Positions 10,901 to 24,900 of a stretch of DNA of 64,000 nucleotides are shown here, piece by piece. Made by a program: the position numbers and the translations under genes. This stretch comes from Rhodocollybia butyracea (taxonomy: Eukaryota; Basidiomycota; Agaricomycetes; Agaricales; Omphalotaceae): NCBI GenBank assembly GCA_015501585.1, contig JADNRY010000030.1, positions 329,474 to 393,473 on the forward strand, in the 5' to 3' direction. Each line of letters opens with the position of its first letter. The first letter of the stretch is position 1. The notes below the pieces were generated by a model. It did not search any database. It worked only from the letters and a program-made list of their open reading frames with translations, and was not told the DNA's origin.

Positions 10901-13900
10901 AAACTCTTGCCTCTCCTGGATGTCACAGGTGAGCTTAAGTTCTTTGCGCTGTCCCTGATGAAATTGAACCTGCTGCAGATGATGAGCATGTCAACAAAAA
11001 TCATTACTTCCGAAGTCTCATCACGCTTCACGTACGGGTTACCTTGCTGTCGGACGTTTTTGCAACTGCTGGCTATGCTCATGGTCGGGGCGCTATCAAC
11101 CTGCTTCAAACATTAATGAGCAATACAACGCCTCAAGTCATCGCCGACCTGGGTGGGCTGCACCGAGCCGGTGTATGGGAAAACATCACTCTGAAAGCTG
11201 CTCTCATCGCGAAAGGGATAGAGGTTGTTCAAACCCCCAACGCTTCTCCGTTGGATCAATCCCCGCACAATCGAACCTCAGAGTTACCAGAACAAGGAAC
11301 GTCATTACCCGTTTCTGGACCTAACGGGGCTATTGAGAACGATTCCTCCATGTCTAATACTCCTGCGAAAGAAGCATCTACTAAACATGCCGGACCGAGA
11401 GATCACAATGCCACAGCATTGAAGCACATTACCCATGGTATACCGTCTGCGCTGGCACCGTTTTTCCAAGGTATGTTTTCCTGTCAATGTTGATACAAAG
11501 CCTCATATAGCAATCTTAGCGATGGTCAAAGCTTTTCACTCTCGCCGAACTCCCGATCAGTCCCAGAAGAAGCAAATGATGGAATCTTCAGAAACTGTTG
11601 CTGATATTTTGCTTAAACATCTGTCTGCCAAGAGTGATGGTCAGTCAGTCTTAACTCACAAAGTTTGTATTCGACTCTCATTTCGTTTTCAGCGCAAGAC
11701 AAATCAAATTTGTATGTTTACTACGGTGTCATGTTAGGCCTGGTGACAGTACTCATGATCGACGGTAAGCTTCAATGGATTCTGACTGATCATGACTTAA
11801 TTTGGTTTTCAGAGCGCACTACCAATCACACCATTCACACCGTTCAACTTCTAGCGTTCTATCGTGCTGGAGGTATGGATGCCGTGTTAAATGTCTCCCG
11901 AAGTCTTATTTCTTCGATCGATGCGATTGTGTCCGTACGCGAGGAGGATCGAACGCCTGCCCAGTCCCAAGAACTAGTTCACGCGTACAGTGGACTAAAG
12001 ATAGTCTTGCATCTCCTACATCCGTTGATCTCCTCGAAACCCTTGCTAGAATCGGGTCAAACTAGCGTGGTCATCACCAAGGACAAGAAGGACACTGATG
12101 CCGACTACTTTGAGCCTCATAACTTTCTTGTCCGGCTCCGTCTCGTGATTCTACCTCTCGTGCGGGACATCTGGGAATCTTCGTGGCTGACAAAGTCACC
12201 CCTAAGCGTTTGCAGATCTGTTGTGCAGACAGTCCTGGAGCTTTTAAACAGCACAGACGAATCCAAAATCGCTAGCGAACCTGGACCCTCTAATACATTC
12301 ATTCGCTCAAACGTCCTTGATGAATCTCGCATCCGCCAACTTACCGACATGGGCTTTCCTCGTGCTGCTGCAGAGCATGCGCTACGGCGAACTCACAATA
12401 ATGTCCCCGCAGCTACCGAAATTCTGTTGGCAAACCCATTCACACCTTTCGCGACAGAGGCCGAACCGGCTGAAGTTGGACCTGAGGCGACTGGTACCGG
12501 AGATGGGGACGAAGGTGAAGGTGAAGGAGACGGAGACGGCGAGGGAGACGGGGAAGGAGACGCAGCACGAGTTGAAGAACGTCCACCCAATGAGGACTTG
12601 GTGCGCTCGGAGTCCAATACTCCAACACCGGTTGCACCGGCCGCTGAGCCAGTTGATTCTGCTCCTCCACCAGAAAAGAGCGCGGGAAAAACGACAGAAG
12701 AGTGGCGAGCAGAGCTTGAAGAAGCCAGGGAAACCCTCAGGGCCGGTCTCAGTCGTAAAGCGCTTTCATTGGTTGACGAACATCTTTCCTTGTTGTTCGA
12801 CGTTCAGGCTGCTTTTGTCCGTCCTGGCATTGCTCCTCAATCAGATGCTATTCAGAATATAGTAGACGACATCAAGGCGTTCTCGCCGTACGCTTACGAC
12901 GTGCAAGAGCAGCCTTTGGCTAACCGGTGCCGGCTTTTAGCGTTGGTTCTATGTGAAACACCGTCTCATCTGAGCCCAGAGCTGCGTGGTTCCTTGATGG
13001 ATAGTCTTCTAGCCCTTTTATTGTCTAATCCTGTCAGCACAGACCCAAAGCATCCTACCATTCCTCGCTGGCTTGCTGCTCATCTGTTGGTTACCGAGGC
13101 CCTCTTGACGCTATCTGAGGAGCCTCGTGTAGTTGATATCCCAAAGGAAGGGGAACCGGTACCTAGCCAGTCTATCCAAACAGGTCCAGCACTTGTGGAA
13201 GCACGGACAATGGTTTTCGACTTTTCCCTTCGCCTTCTTGCAATTCCGGATCTTCCCAGTGACGAGCTACTCTCAACTTTGCGTTTGTTTGTTCTGCTCA
13301 CCAGGAATCATGACTACGCCTCTCAATTTGTAAAACGGGATGGTTTGGCGATGCTCTTCAAACGTCTTCATACATCGTCTGTTACTGGTAGCTCGTCGTA
13401 CATTGCTATCATTCTACGGCATATTGTCGAAGATCATAAAACGGTGCAAGGAATCATGCGCTCATCGATCAGACGATTCCTCATGTCGCCCCGGAATAAG
13501 ATTTCGGACGTCTCTTCGTATTTGAAGAACTGCAGTGCCATGGCGCTTCGTGATCCCGATACTTTCATTGAAGTTACTCATTCTATGTGCCAGCTTACAT
13601 CGCCGTTCACCCCATCTCCTGAGCTGTCTCTGAAGGAGGACTTGAACAAGCCTTCCAAGGATGGAAAAGATGATAAAGTCGCGGATATGCAAGTTGATTC
13701 ATCCGCCTCCCTGGTTGAGTCTTCAGAGTCTATCGACGAAGTCATGTATTTCCTGGCGGCGGAGTTGATGAAAGCCGCGAAGACAGCCAATGATCCCCCT
13801 TCCTCTGCCGATGATACTACAGCTCCCATAGAACGAAGCGGTGCTGAGATTGAGCTCTCTGCTACTTTGGATGAAAACGCTGGCATTGCTCAAGGAAAAG

Positions 13901-16900
13901 CACAGCATCAGTATATGTGTTTCCTCATGCAATGTATGACCGAGCTATTGTTTTCGTACGACACTTGCAAGGTGGCTTTTCTCTCCTATTCCTCCAAGAG
14001 ACGAACCGCCACTCCTGCTAAAGAGAACCCAAGTACAAAGTTCCGGCCCACGACGTTGAATTTCCTTCTCTCGGACCTCATTCCTTTTGACGGTATCGGC
14101 TCCCCAAATACCCCAGAGAATCGTAGTAAGATGTCGGTCTCGACGTGGGCCATGACTGTCTTGGTCGCGTTATGTGTGGACACTTCTTCAGGGCTGGAAG
14201 CTAAAGAGATATCAACGGATTTGGTTGCAGTACGAAAGTTTGTGCTCGAAGCCATCAGTCGCGCAATCAAAGACACCCCAACTGAAAGCATCGAACGTCA
14301 ATACGGCCGTCTATTTGCTCTCAGTGATCTTTGTTACCGCTTATTAACAGCGCGATTCAGCCCTCCAACCCGAAAGCATGAGGACAGCCCCACCCAAGTT
14401 TCCAAAGTGATGCTGGAGAAAAACTATGTCGCCACCCTGACAAGTGCGTTGTCGGAGATTGATCTAAATTATCCGAACGTACGAACTCTAGTCGTTGCGA
14501 TCTTGAAACCTTTGGAACACTTGTGAGTCTTCTTAGCTAACATTTTGGGCAGTACTAAAACATGGCTGCAATTTAGAACAAAAGTAGCCATCAAGATGAG
14601 TCGAGCACCGGGCAAAGCCAGAGATCTTGATAGTCCCAAACCTGGTATCATCTCTCCGATAACTTCAGATGAAGAGGAAGAAGAGGAAGAGGCACGCGAT
14701 ACTCGGGAAGAAACCCCTGATCTATATCGCAACTCGGCATTGGGCATGTATGGCGGGGTATGTTTTTATATCAGTGTTCATCCGCAAGCTCGGTATTAAC
14801 GACACTTTTATTCCAGGAAATGGAAGATATGAACTACAACGGGGAAGATGAGGACATGGACGATGATGAAGACGTGGATGGCGAAGATGAAGAGATGGAG
14901 TTTGACGAGGAAACAGGGAGCGAAGACACCTCACATACGGACGATGAAGACGATGAGGAGGAGGAGTTGGAGGGTACAGGAGGAGATGAAGAAGACTGGG
15001 AAGATGAGGATGAAGAGGATGAAGAGGACCTTGTAGCGGATGAGATTGACGACGGAAACGATGATGATCCGGATGCGGATGCTCATGGCCCGATTGACGA
15101 CGATGAAATTGAAGCGGAGGAAATGATGTGGCAGGTAGGCGTTATGGCTTTTTCTGACCAAAAATTTTGCTGACTGTGAGTAGGATATTCGTGGCGATGT
15201 CGATCAGGAGGAACTAAGAGAGGAGATGGACGAGGAAGATGAGAATGGCGGTCAGTGGTTTGCCTTTCATCCCGTTTATTATTGTGGGCCTTACTCCAAT
15301 GAAACCAGGCCAGGGACCTATTCAAATAATACACGAGGACGACGAAGAAGAACCTGATATGGGCTCTGAGGAAGAGTACGTTGCAAGGTTCTCAGTGGCC
15401 GACCCTACTTACCGAACTTCTTTAGGTTTGGTCACGACTTGGATCTCGTTGAAAGTGGCAATATCATGCGGGACGTTTTCAACTTTGGGGATAATCCCGG
15501 GCCAGGCGCTGGTTTTTTCTTTCCTCGTAGACATCGGAACACAGGTCTGTAGCTGACATTGTACTATCTACTATCTTCTCTTATTAACACCTTCTTAGAG
15601 GATCCTATCCCAATGTTTGGCCGAGCACGCACTGGAGCATCCGCACCTCCTGAAGCTACAACACATCCTCTGCTTTTGGATGCCTCTTCACACGCAGCTC
15701 GCGCTACATCTACCTCTTTTAGAGGTACACGCAATGCCCAACGTACCCTGCCCAGTGGAACGAGCGAGCTTCTGCAAACCATCGACGAGATTGTCTCTGG
15801 GGGAGCCGTTCAGCTTTTCCATCATATCATGACCCGTGGCAGAGGGGGAGGTGCGACAGGGTTCCCCGAAACAATACGGCTTGATGTACCGGCTGGTGCA
15901 ATCATGGACTTGGGTCGACATTATCTTCCTCATCGCCGGCCACAGGTTATTTCTGCGTCGGTGAGGATGGACAGAAATGCCCGAGCAACTGCCCCTTCAT
16001 CTCAAGCTCGCATACTTGAACCATTGCTTACTTTACAACGATGGGCAGAGGAAGTCAAGGTTATTCACGGTGATTTCGTGGCGGATCGTGCTTCGAAGTT
16101 GACTAACCACCTCGTCATCGCTCTTCTGCCGGATGCCATTGAAGCAGCGAAAAAAGCCAAAGAGGAAGAGGCTGTTCGAGAACGCGAAGCTGTAGCGAAG
16201 GCAGAGGCGGAACGAGTAGCGAAGGAACAGGAAGAGGCGAAGGAACAGGAAGAGGCGCAAGAAAAGGAAAAGGCTCAAATATCCGACTCTGTACAACCAG
16301 AAGTGTCTACCACCGGAGAAGAATCAGCTCTCAAGGTCCTTGATCAAGTTCAAGGGGGGAACGCTAATGTTTCGGAAGATCATCCCATGGAGGACGTCGT
16401 AGACGACTTCATTGGGTCCAGTACAAACGTCGACGTTGACTCAGACATGGTCGATGGTACTGCCATTCCCATTCGTGAACCAGAATCTGCTCCGATCGAA
16501 GCTCAAACCACCGAACCGGCCGATGAGCATGCTGCGTCCTCCACAAACCCCGAAGCGTCTTCATCTGCACCCCAACCAACCGCTCCCACTCCCGCACGAG
16601 TCACCGTCACAATTCATGGTAACGAAGTCGACATCACTGATACAGGAATAGACCCCACATTCCTAGAAGCACTACCAGACGAGATGAGGGAAGAGGTGTT
16701 GAATCAACATGTTCGCGACCAACGGGCTGCCCGGGTTGAACGACCGGCAGACTCCCAGATCAGCGTGGAATTTCTGGATGCACTACCGCCAGAAATCCGT
16801 GCGGAGATTATTCAACAGGAAGCCATGGAACGTGCGCGCCGTTCGGCGGAGGGGGCTCAAACCGGAAGCACCAGAGCACCAGCAGAAATTGATCCTGCCA

Positions 16901-19900
16901 GCTTCATAGCAAGCTTAGATCCAACACTACGCCAAGCTGTTCTTATGGAACAAGAGGATGGGTTTATCCAGAGCCTACCAACGCACATGATCGCAGAAGC
17001 AGGCGCTTATCGCAGTGGGCAATCTAGACGACTTCACATGGGCTCTCGTATTGTAAGGTCAACATCTGGACCCCCACTTATCCACAAACCTACCCCTCAG
17101 CACGATGCTATCCAACTCCTCGACAAAGCTGGTATTGCTGCCCTTGTTCGTTTACTCTTCTTTCCCCAGGTCCTTAAGAAGACTTTGATGTTCAAGGTTT
17201 TGGTCAATCTTTGCGAGAATGCAAAGACCAGAACCGAGTTATTTAACCTTCTCTTGAACATCTTACAGGATGGAACGGGTGACCTCGCTGCGGTCGACAA
17301 AAGCTTTGCGCAAATGTCCTTCCGGAATTCTAAATCTCCGAAAGCCATTGGCAAGCAGAAGTCCACCTCAGATCTGATCACCACTCTAGCGCTACCTGGT
17401 GGACAAACTGAAGCTCTACCCGATCTCATTGCCCAACGATGTTTGGAAGCACTCACATACATCGTTACTGCTAACAGCACCTCTTCGCTGTTCTTCCTCA
17501 CTGAACATGAACTTCCGGCTGGTCTTCGCAGGGCGCCGTCCAAGAAAGGCAAGGGGAAGGAGAAACAGATGCCACAGACTCATTATCCCATTGTGCTATT
17601 GCTCGGGCTGCTAGATCGACAGTCACTGCTCCGGACTCCCTCTATCATGGAATCAGTCGTTAGTCTTCTTGCGAATGTCACTCGGCCGATAAAGGATGCG
17701 AAGTTGCAAGCACAGCTGCAGCCAAGTACTTCTAAAGATGTTACAAATGACGCTCAAACCTCATCGAACGATCAGACCGTCAATGCCGACCCATCTTCTG
17801 CTCCTCCAGCTACCGACCTCAACACTACTTCCGTGTCTCCGTCACTTCCACCTATTACAGCTGAACCTCAACCAAACACTGGTATGTCTTCGTTTTCTAC
17901 CTCTTTATTCCCAACTCAAGTTGCATAGCACCTGTCATTCCTACGTCAGCCGATGCTCCAACTCTCGCTGTACAAGGTGGAGGCCGTGAGATGACCATCC
18001 AAGCTGTGGAACAGCAGATCCTTCTTTCCAACCCTCCCCAGATTCCCCACGCCGTGCTGCGCCTTATCGTTAACATTCTCACCGTCGGGGAATGCTCCTC
18101 GCGTACCTTCCAACAGAGTCTGAACCTCATTCAGCACCTGTCCTACATCCCAGATACGCGTGATGTCATCGCTCAAGAACTCAAGAGCAAAGCACAGGAC
18201 TTTGGGCAGACGTTGTTTACGGAACTAGATGAGCTGGCGAACGCTCTTCAAAATTCATCAGAAAGCCAGCTGAGCTCGGTTGCGTCTAAATTCTCCGCAC
18301 CTTCCTCGATGCAAGCGAAGCTTCTGCGAGTGCTTAAAACCATTGATTACATGTATTCTCCACGCTCGACTACCGTTGGTTTGGCCACAAACGAAAATGA
18401 AGACACCGAGAAGGTTCAGGCCATATACGAGTCCTTCCGATTTACTTTGTTGTGGAGACGCCTAGGAGACTGTCTGGGAATCATCGAGGAGAAGTCAGAT
18501 ACCGAACACGTTACTACTGTTCTACTTCCTTTGATTGAGGCTCTGATGGTGGTTTGCAAATATGTGGGAACAAACTCAAGCACCAGTACTCGAGCCCTGC
18601 GCGCCGCATCCTCTCCTAGGTCTCCGACTACACCAAGAGAATCCATGGAAGATCTTTTTGTCACGTTCACAGACTCTCATCGCAAAATTTTGAACGTGAT
18701 GGTTCGAAATAATCCTTCGCTCATGAGCGGTTCTTTCTCGCTCTTGGTGCACAATCCTCGAGTTCTGGATTTCGACAATAAGCGCAATTACTTTTCCCAG
18801 CAGCTCCACAGAAAACCACACGGCCGTGAACACCATGGAACTATTCAGCTGAACATTCGTCGTGCTCGAGTGTTTGAAGATAGTTTTCAACAGATCATGC
18901 GAAAGAATGGCGACCAGATAAAGTATGGCAAGCTCAATATTCGGTTCTATGAAGAAGAGGGTGTTGACGCCGGTGGTCTGACACGAGAATGGTTCCAAAT
19001 CTTGGCTCGTCAGATGTTTGACCCTAACAACGCACTCTTCCAGCCGTGTGCAGCCGATAAGCTGACATACCAACCAAACAAGAACTCATGGGTCAATCCC
19101 GAGCATCTTTCATTCTTCAAGTTTGTTGGGCGTGTCATTGGAAAGGCGATATACGATGGTCGGCTGCTCGATGCCTATTTTGCCCGCAGTTTGTACCGAC
19201 AATTGCTTGGAAAGCCAGTTGACTACAAAGATGTCGAATGGGTTGATCCTGAGTATTACAATTCGCTCTGTTGGATTCTGGAGAACGATCCTACATTACT
19301 GGAGCTTACATTCAGTGTAGAGGCCGATGAGGTACATTCATCCCGTAAATCTTGCCTCGAAGCTTTCACTGATAAGTTTTATAGTTTGGTGTAAACAGAA
19401 TCGTTCCCCTCAAAGAAGGTGGCGATTCTATCCCTGTCACTCAAGAAAATAAGCGTGAGTTTGTGCAGCTCTCGGCACAATACCGGTTGTACTCGTCAAT
19501 CAAGGACCAAATCGAACATTTATCGGCTGGATTCTACGAGATCATCCCCAAGGATCTTATTACCATAGTATGTCACCGACGAATGAAGTTCATATATTTA
19601 TTGATAATCGTTTTTCAGTTCAACGAACAAGAACTAGAGCTGCTGATTTCTGGAACTCCTGATATCGACGTTGACGAATGGCGGGCAGCAACGGAGTACA
19701 ATGGGTACACAAGCTCAGATCCCAACATCGTTTGGTGGTGGCGTGCCCTGAAATCTTTTAACCGTGATGAGCGGGCGAAAGTTTTGAGTTTTGCTACTGG
19801 TACTTCTCGTGTACCACTGAATGGATTCATGGACCTGCAAGGTGTACAAGGCGTTCAGAAGTTCTCGATACATCGAGCATATGGAGAATCGGATCGACTA

Positions 19901-20077
19901 CCTCAGGCTCACACTTGTAAGTCTTACTTGAACCTATCATTCGACTGTAGACTAATGATTTGGCGCATCACAGGCTTCAACCAGATTGACCTGCCCCAGT
20001 ACTCTTCGTACGAGATGCTTCGGCAGCAGGTTCTCCTTGCTATCAGTGAAGGCGCGGAAGGTTTCGGATTTGTTTAG
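7990..20077 (+). CDS. TOM1: giant HECT E3 ubiquitin ligase, TOM1/HUWE1 family
   Basis: Twenty-two exons sum to 11,001 nt, predicting 3,666 residues with no frame break: 7990-8028, 8085-8381, 8435-9520, 9573-9642, 9692-9871, 9922-10043, 10100-10585, 10637-10928, 10979-11470, 11520-11639, 11693-11764, 11813-14522, 14577-14757, 14817-15134, 15184-15250, 15309-15387, 15426-15544, 15599-17881, 17929-19331, 19385-19567, 19619-19916, 19974-20077. ATG 7990 was chosen because it gives MKILHKSKR and splices to PPPPQVADLI, as in fungal orthologues. Order: N-terminal armadillo-like DUF908/DUF913 region, UBA (about residues 1250-1290, DMGFPRAAAEHALRRT), very acidic Asp/Glu block (about 2050-2155), ubiquitin-binding UBM-type repeats (about 2540-2640, LDALPPEIR and LEALPDEMR), HECT (last 350 residues). 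Catalytic Cys about 3633 in HTCFNQIDLP. Acts in quality control and turnover of excess ribosomal proteins and histones in yeast. Confidence 0.97.
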
Positions 20078-20300
20078 CTCATTTGCCAGAAGATTTTAGT
20101 TTTTTTAGTTTTGAAACGCGAATAATTGTACTTAGAACAATCTTGTAGCTTACTAATGTATCTTTGAATTTTTGCATGAAGCATATCAGGTGCATATCTG
20201 AGCATAAGAGCGCTTTTAACCGGTAATCATCATTGCCGATCTCAACACAGAATGTCAAGCTTTAACTTAACTTTCCCTCCTCCAGTACAGTAACAATACT

Positions 20301-21825
20301 ATGCGCGGATTTCAAGTTAGAGAACTTGCGCATCATACAGCGATCACCCTCTCTGAGGAAGTACCGGAGCCGGTTCCTCAAAAGAACGAAGTGTTGATAG
20401 GTTAAATCTCGTTCTTGCTCACACTGAAAGTAACCCCTCACACTTCGCTAGATGTATACAGCGGCGGGCTCAATTTCTTCGATGTGAGATGCAAAATTTC
20501 CTATATGTTCAGTTCTTAAATTTCAGCAAAGATTCTGCAAACACAAGGGAAGTACCAAGTTAAACCACCACTACCGTTCGTTCTGGGGACAGAGTTTGCT
20601 GGGAGGATAGCCAAGGACTCGCCTATCCCAACAGGTTGTCCTCTGAAACCTGGACAGCGTGTTTTTGGTGCCGGGCAGGGTTCTTTTGGGGAAAAGATGG
20701 TCGTAAAGATTGAGAGCGTTCTCCCTCTTCCTGACGAGTTGACATACGACCAAGGCGCAGGTAAGCCAGACTTTAATGAACACATCGAGTGATCCACTCA
20801 ACTGTCCTGTGCTAGGATTGTATATTACATGGCCTACTTCTTATGAAGCTTTGGTTGGGAGGGCCCAAATGAAACCAGGTACGCATGGAACCTCTAATGC
20901 AGGGATAAGCGCATCTTATACGCTGCTCTACAGGTGAATGGATTTTCGTTGCGGCTGCGGCAGGTGGTGTCGGAATCGCAGCGGTTCAACTGGCAAAAGG
21001 TGAGCATTACGAGCATTACACGTATGTGCCTCGAACTACCTAATCGAAATATTCCTTAGTACTCGGAGGAAAGGTCATTGCCGCAGCGGGATCCCAGGAT
21101 AAGCTGGAGATAGCCAAGCGTTACGGCGCCGACCATGTCATTAATTATACTAGCCCGGATTGGCAGAAAGAAGTTATGAGGATAACCGGTGGAAAGGGCG
21201 TGGACGTGGTACGTTTGTGCTTTCTTCAAAAATATCAAAATACTAATTTCCTTCAGTTCTATGATCCTGTTGGTTTAGTAACTGGTGCGAATTTATATCT
21301 TGCCCTTATGAATGCTAATTAAGATACGTAGCTTCGCTGAAAATTATTGCGTGGAAAGGACGGGTTATAGTTGTAGGGTTTGCAGCTGGCGCGATAGAAA
21401 AGGTCGGATTCGTCTTCTCAAAGGTCGCTCACAAACGCTGAGATGAAGATGATGTTATAGATACCTATGAACCTTGTGCTACTCAAGAATATCTCTCTGG
21501 TCGGACTGCATTGGGGAGCCTACCGCCGTATGTTTTACTGCTTTCTTTATTTCAAATGCTCACTTCTTTACCAGTCCATGAGAATGAGCAAGTTGGTGTA
21601 GTATGGAAAGCATTACTGGAGTACGAGCTTAGTAAACTGTGGTCAACTTGCACTGATCATTCTCGTAGTCTTTTTGCATCTGGAAAGATCAAGCCTGTCA
21701 GCTACTCTGAAGTTTTCCCGCTGGAAAAGTTGTCCGACGGATTGGGTGCTTTGGAACAGAGGAAGACATATGGAAAGGTTGTGGTGAACATAAAGAAAGA
21801 CGACACGGTTTCTGCCAAGCTGTAG
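20301..21825 (+). CDS. quinone oxidoreductase-like, zinc-free medium-chain dehydrogenase/reductase
   Basis: NAD(P)H-dependent reductase of the QOR/MDR superfamily. Eleven exons (20301-20400, 20452-20483, 20532-20760, 20816-20878, 20934-20999, 21060-21208, 21257-21284, 21332-21402, 21461-21527, 21575-21620, 21669-21825) give 335 residues, the usual size. Visible motifs: FVLGTEFAG near residue 70, the nucleotide-binding AAAGGVGIAAVQLAK, and IAWKGRVIVVGFAAG in the C-terminal half. Structural zinc cysteines are absent, as expected for QORs. Substrate cannot be told from sequence. Introns are small; exon 2 ends at FFD and the third exon begins ILQTQGKYQ, which required an acceptor at CAAAG. Confidence 0.92.
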
Positions 21826-21991
21826 CTGCATGTATGTAAATCATATGAATGAATATTTCTTCAAGCGCGTCGCGTCGCGTCAAATGAATAACTCCTCGGA
21901 ACTCCGCCCCGCACTGCCCTGCCGCAGTTTTGCCAAGACACATACAGACGTCACTTCTTCTCTTGAACCGATACAATCGCCTACAATCGCC

Positions 21992-24900
21992 ATGCCCAAC
22001 AATCTCTCAGTGCTTTTTCTTCTCATTTTCATACTCGTCGTCTGTATTCCAGGTCATGAAGTAGTAGCTTTTGGAGCAGGCAACATCCCCAGGTTGGTGA
22101 CTGATTCGCAGGGGTTCTTCTCCTTTTAAAGAATTAGCTCGATGAACTCTATCTACTAACAGCTTTGCCTTCTTGGAGGGAAAGGCCTTCCGGCACGGTG
22201 ATATTGTACGCAATTGGCCGAGGCGATAGCCCGATGATTGGTTGATTACTAAAATATGCACAATAGGAAGATACCCTCGCAGACTTGCTGAAGAAAGTTG
22301 GGGGAGGTTTCGCGTTAGGCAGCTTGGTTGGTAAAGGAGGGACGAAATTCAATGGATTAGATGTGAAACGGGTGTACTTTGGCAATTGGTTAAGAGATTA
22401 CTCTCAGGTGCGATTTCATGCTTAGGAATAAATACTAAGATTAATCACGATTATAGGCTGTAGATATTGCTGGCTTGAAGAAACTACCTTTGCAGACGAT
22501 TATTAACCTGTGTACCGTTAGATTATTCCTCTAAGGCTTTTTGCTCAAAAACTGACCAACCATTCGATGTTCTACAGGTCCTTGGATTCTTGGTATGCGC
22601 AAGATCTCTATACAAAACAGCTTTTGAACTCTCTTAGGCTCACGGGTACGCAACCCATGAATTTGAAGTCACTGTGGAGCGTCTAGGAGTCTATCTACCG
22701 GTCAGTTCATAGTCTACCGATTTGTTTGTTTAGTAAACTGATTCGTCCAAGACTGAGCACATTGATAATCCTCTTGGTATTTCGCCATCCCCACATCCTT
22801 GGTACTGTCTAATATATTTTCAGGTTACGGAGAAGGCGAAGATGCTAGGAAATACGACCCCAGATTGAGAGGTCCCGTCGACGTATGATATCTCATTCAC
22901 TCTCAATGTTACAACTGCTGATATCTAGTAGCCGAGAGAGCTGGAAATCGATCCTCGCACGGGGATGAAGAACTACATTGCGAACGGTATTTTCCTGCAT
23001 TTCCTGATTGTCCAACGATCCATAACTAGAAACCAGAATCGGGCCATTGGGATACGTCGAAGGCTCTGGTTCGCCGAACACTCCAGAGATGCATCCATTT
23101 GGGCAGGCAACATCGCGCGCAGGATAGAAAGCAGGATTTATACGAGGCTTATAGACTTCTCGGCCAGGCTGTATGTTTGAATTTGTGGCTGGGCACCTGT
23201 TCTGACATTTTTGTGTTTCTAGATGCATACTCTTGAAGATTTTCCTGCACATTCCAATTTCTGCGAGATTGCGATTTCTAGCATGGGGTATCATGATACG
23301 TTCACTCATGTCGGCGACCAAGTGCGCATTCCCGCTCCTGGAGGAAAGATGGTCCCTCCCATTGTCACTGGTTGGTCATACGATAATGTACTGGTTCACG
23401 AGCTCATAGTGTTCAGGAACTTTTGGATCCAGTGATTTCATTCACTCGCTGTTGGGCGGTGAGCAATCCTTTTTCCTTCTTTTAGTTAGTTATTTACTGT
23501 TCTGCAGAGGCTACCGATCATCTCGTGCGTAGTATTTAGTCCCTACTAGAGTGTATCATCACAAACGTGACATACCCAGAGCCAAGCTTCCGTTACAGAT
23601 CTGAACAAAGAATTCGATAAAGCCAGAGCCACTCAACAGCGCTCCGGTCCAGGCGGTGCTGCCGATCCTGCCACTGTTCTCCGGGAACTATTCTTTTCGT
23701 TGCCTGGTTCAGGGGGTGAAATGTCTCGTGAGATGGAAAGCGTTGAAAGAATTCGGGCAGGTCCACAGCAAGGCGGAAAACGGCCTGAAGATATGAATCC
23801 TCAGGAGTTGCATGCAGTACTGTGGCAGGTTTTGACTTTCAGGGATTCAGTAATGAAGAAGATTGAGAAAACCATTGGTTAGTGCCATTGTGTCGCAGTT
23901 TGCTATATACGAACTTATCGCACCCTAGAAAGGATCCCGGTTTAGGACCCCTTATAGAGAAAATAACTGATTCAATTTCTGGTACGTATATTTTATGGCG
24001 GGACCAACGCGAACTAGTCTAACCGTGGTGCTTGATACAGTGTTTATATTCACCACTTTGGAGGTTTGATTACTTGATTACCATGTTATCAACTCACTCA
24101 CGATATTTTGAAGCCATTCGTGAAACCCCTACTGAAAACTGCGACTGATGGGCTCGGAACGGTTTCTGGCGAGGTAATTGACAATAATGATCAATATCAA
24201 GTGTTCAATGATCCTAGAGCGGTGAGTCTGAAAGTGCCCAACGAGTTTTACATAACGATTATAACTAAAAAAAAAACTGTCTAGTCGGATCCTACGCATT
24301 CGTTCTTGAGTAAAGACCACTTTGTGAGCACATCTGATTGTAAACCCACTCCTGACACTGAGTAAAATTTATAGAACCTCATCCTGAACGAGCCTGCAGG
24401 ACATCTAGCGAAAATCATTGTTGTATGTTTGATGAACCTTCGCCAGTGACTTCACTTAACATAATCTTTTACCATAGACTCATACTGTAACGCAAGTTGT
24501 TCAAGCATGGGACAATACGAGCACGAATGTTGAACCCGTCATCGAAGAAATTCTATCTTGCATGTGCGCCACTACGTTTATTTTAGTTTGAAACACTTTG
24601 GTCTTTAATCTAACACGACATTTCAGGTTCCACCCTGATTTTCACAATCGTTCGTCGAAAATACAAGGCGAAATGATGCGCTACATGCAAACATGGGTGG
24701 AGCAGTTGGGCGCGAGAAAGCACGCTACTTTGAGCCGCCTCACCAAGAACGCTGTCCGAAATCATGAAAATATCCGTTTGGCGGGAGACGGAGGAGCTGC
24801 TGCTGCCGAAGGGACATATGCATATAATCAAGGTACACAGGCACAGCATAACCTACAAGGATACGTGAGCCAGCAATTCGCGTCAATTCCTGGAGTAACC

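Noticed and set aside
14931..15161. Hydrophobic minus-strand frame that looks like a membrane protein
   Set aside because: It is the complement of the acidic GAT/GAA repeats of the TOM1-type gene, which always gives Ile/Phe/Leu on the other strand.
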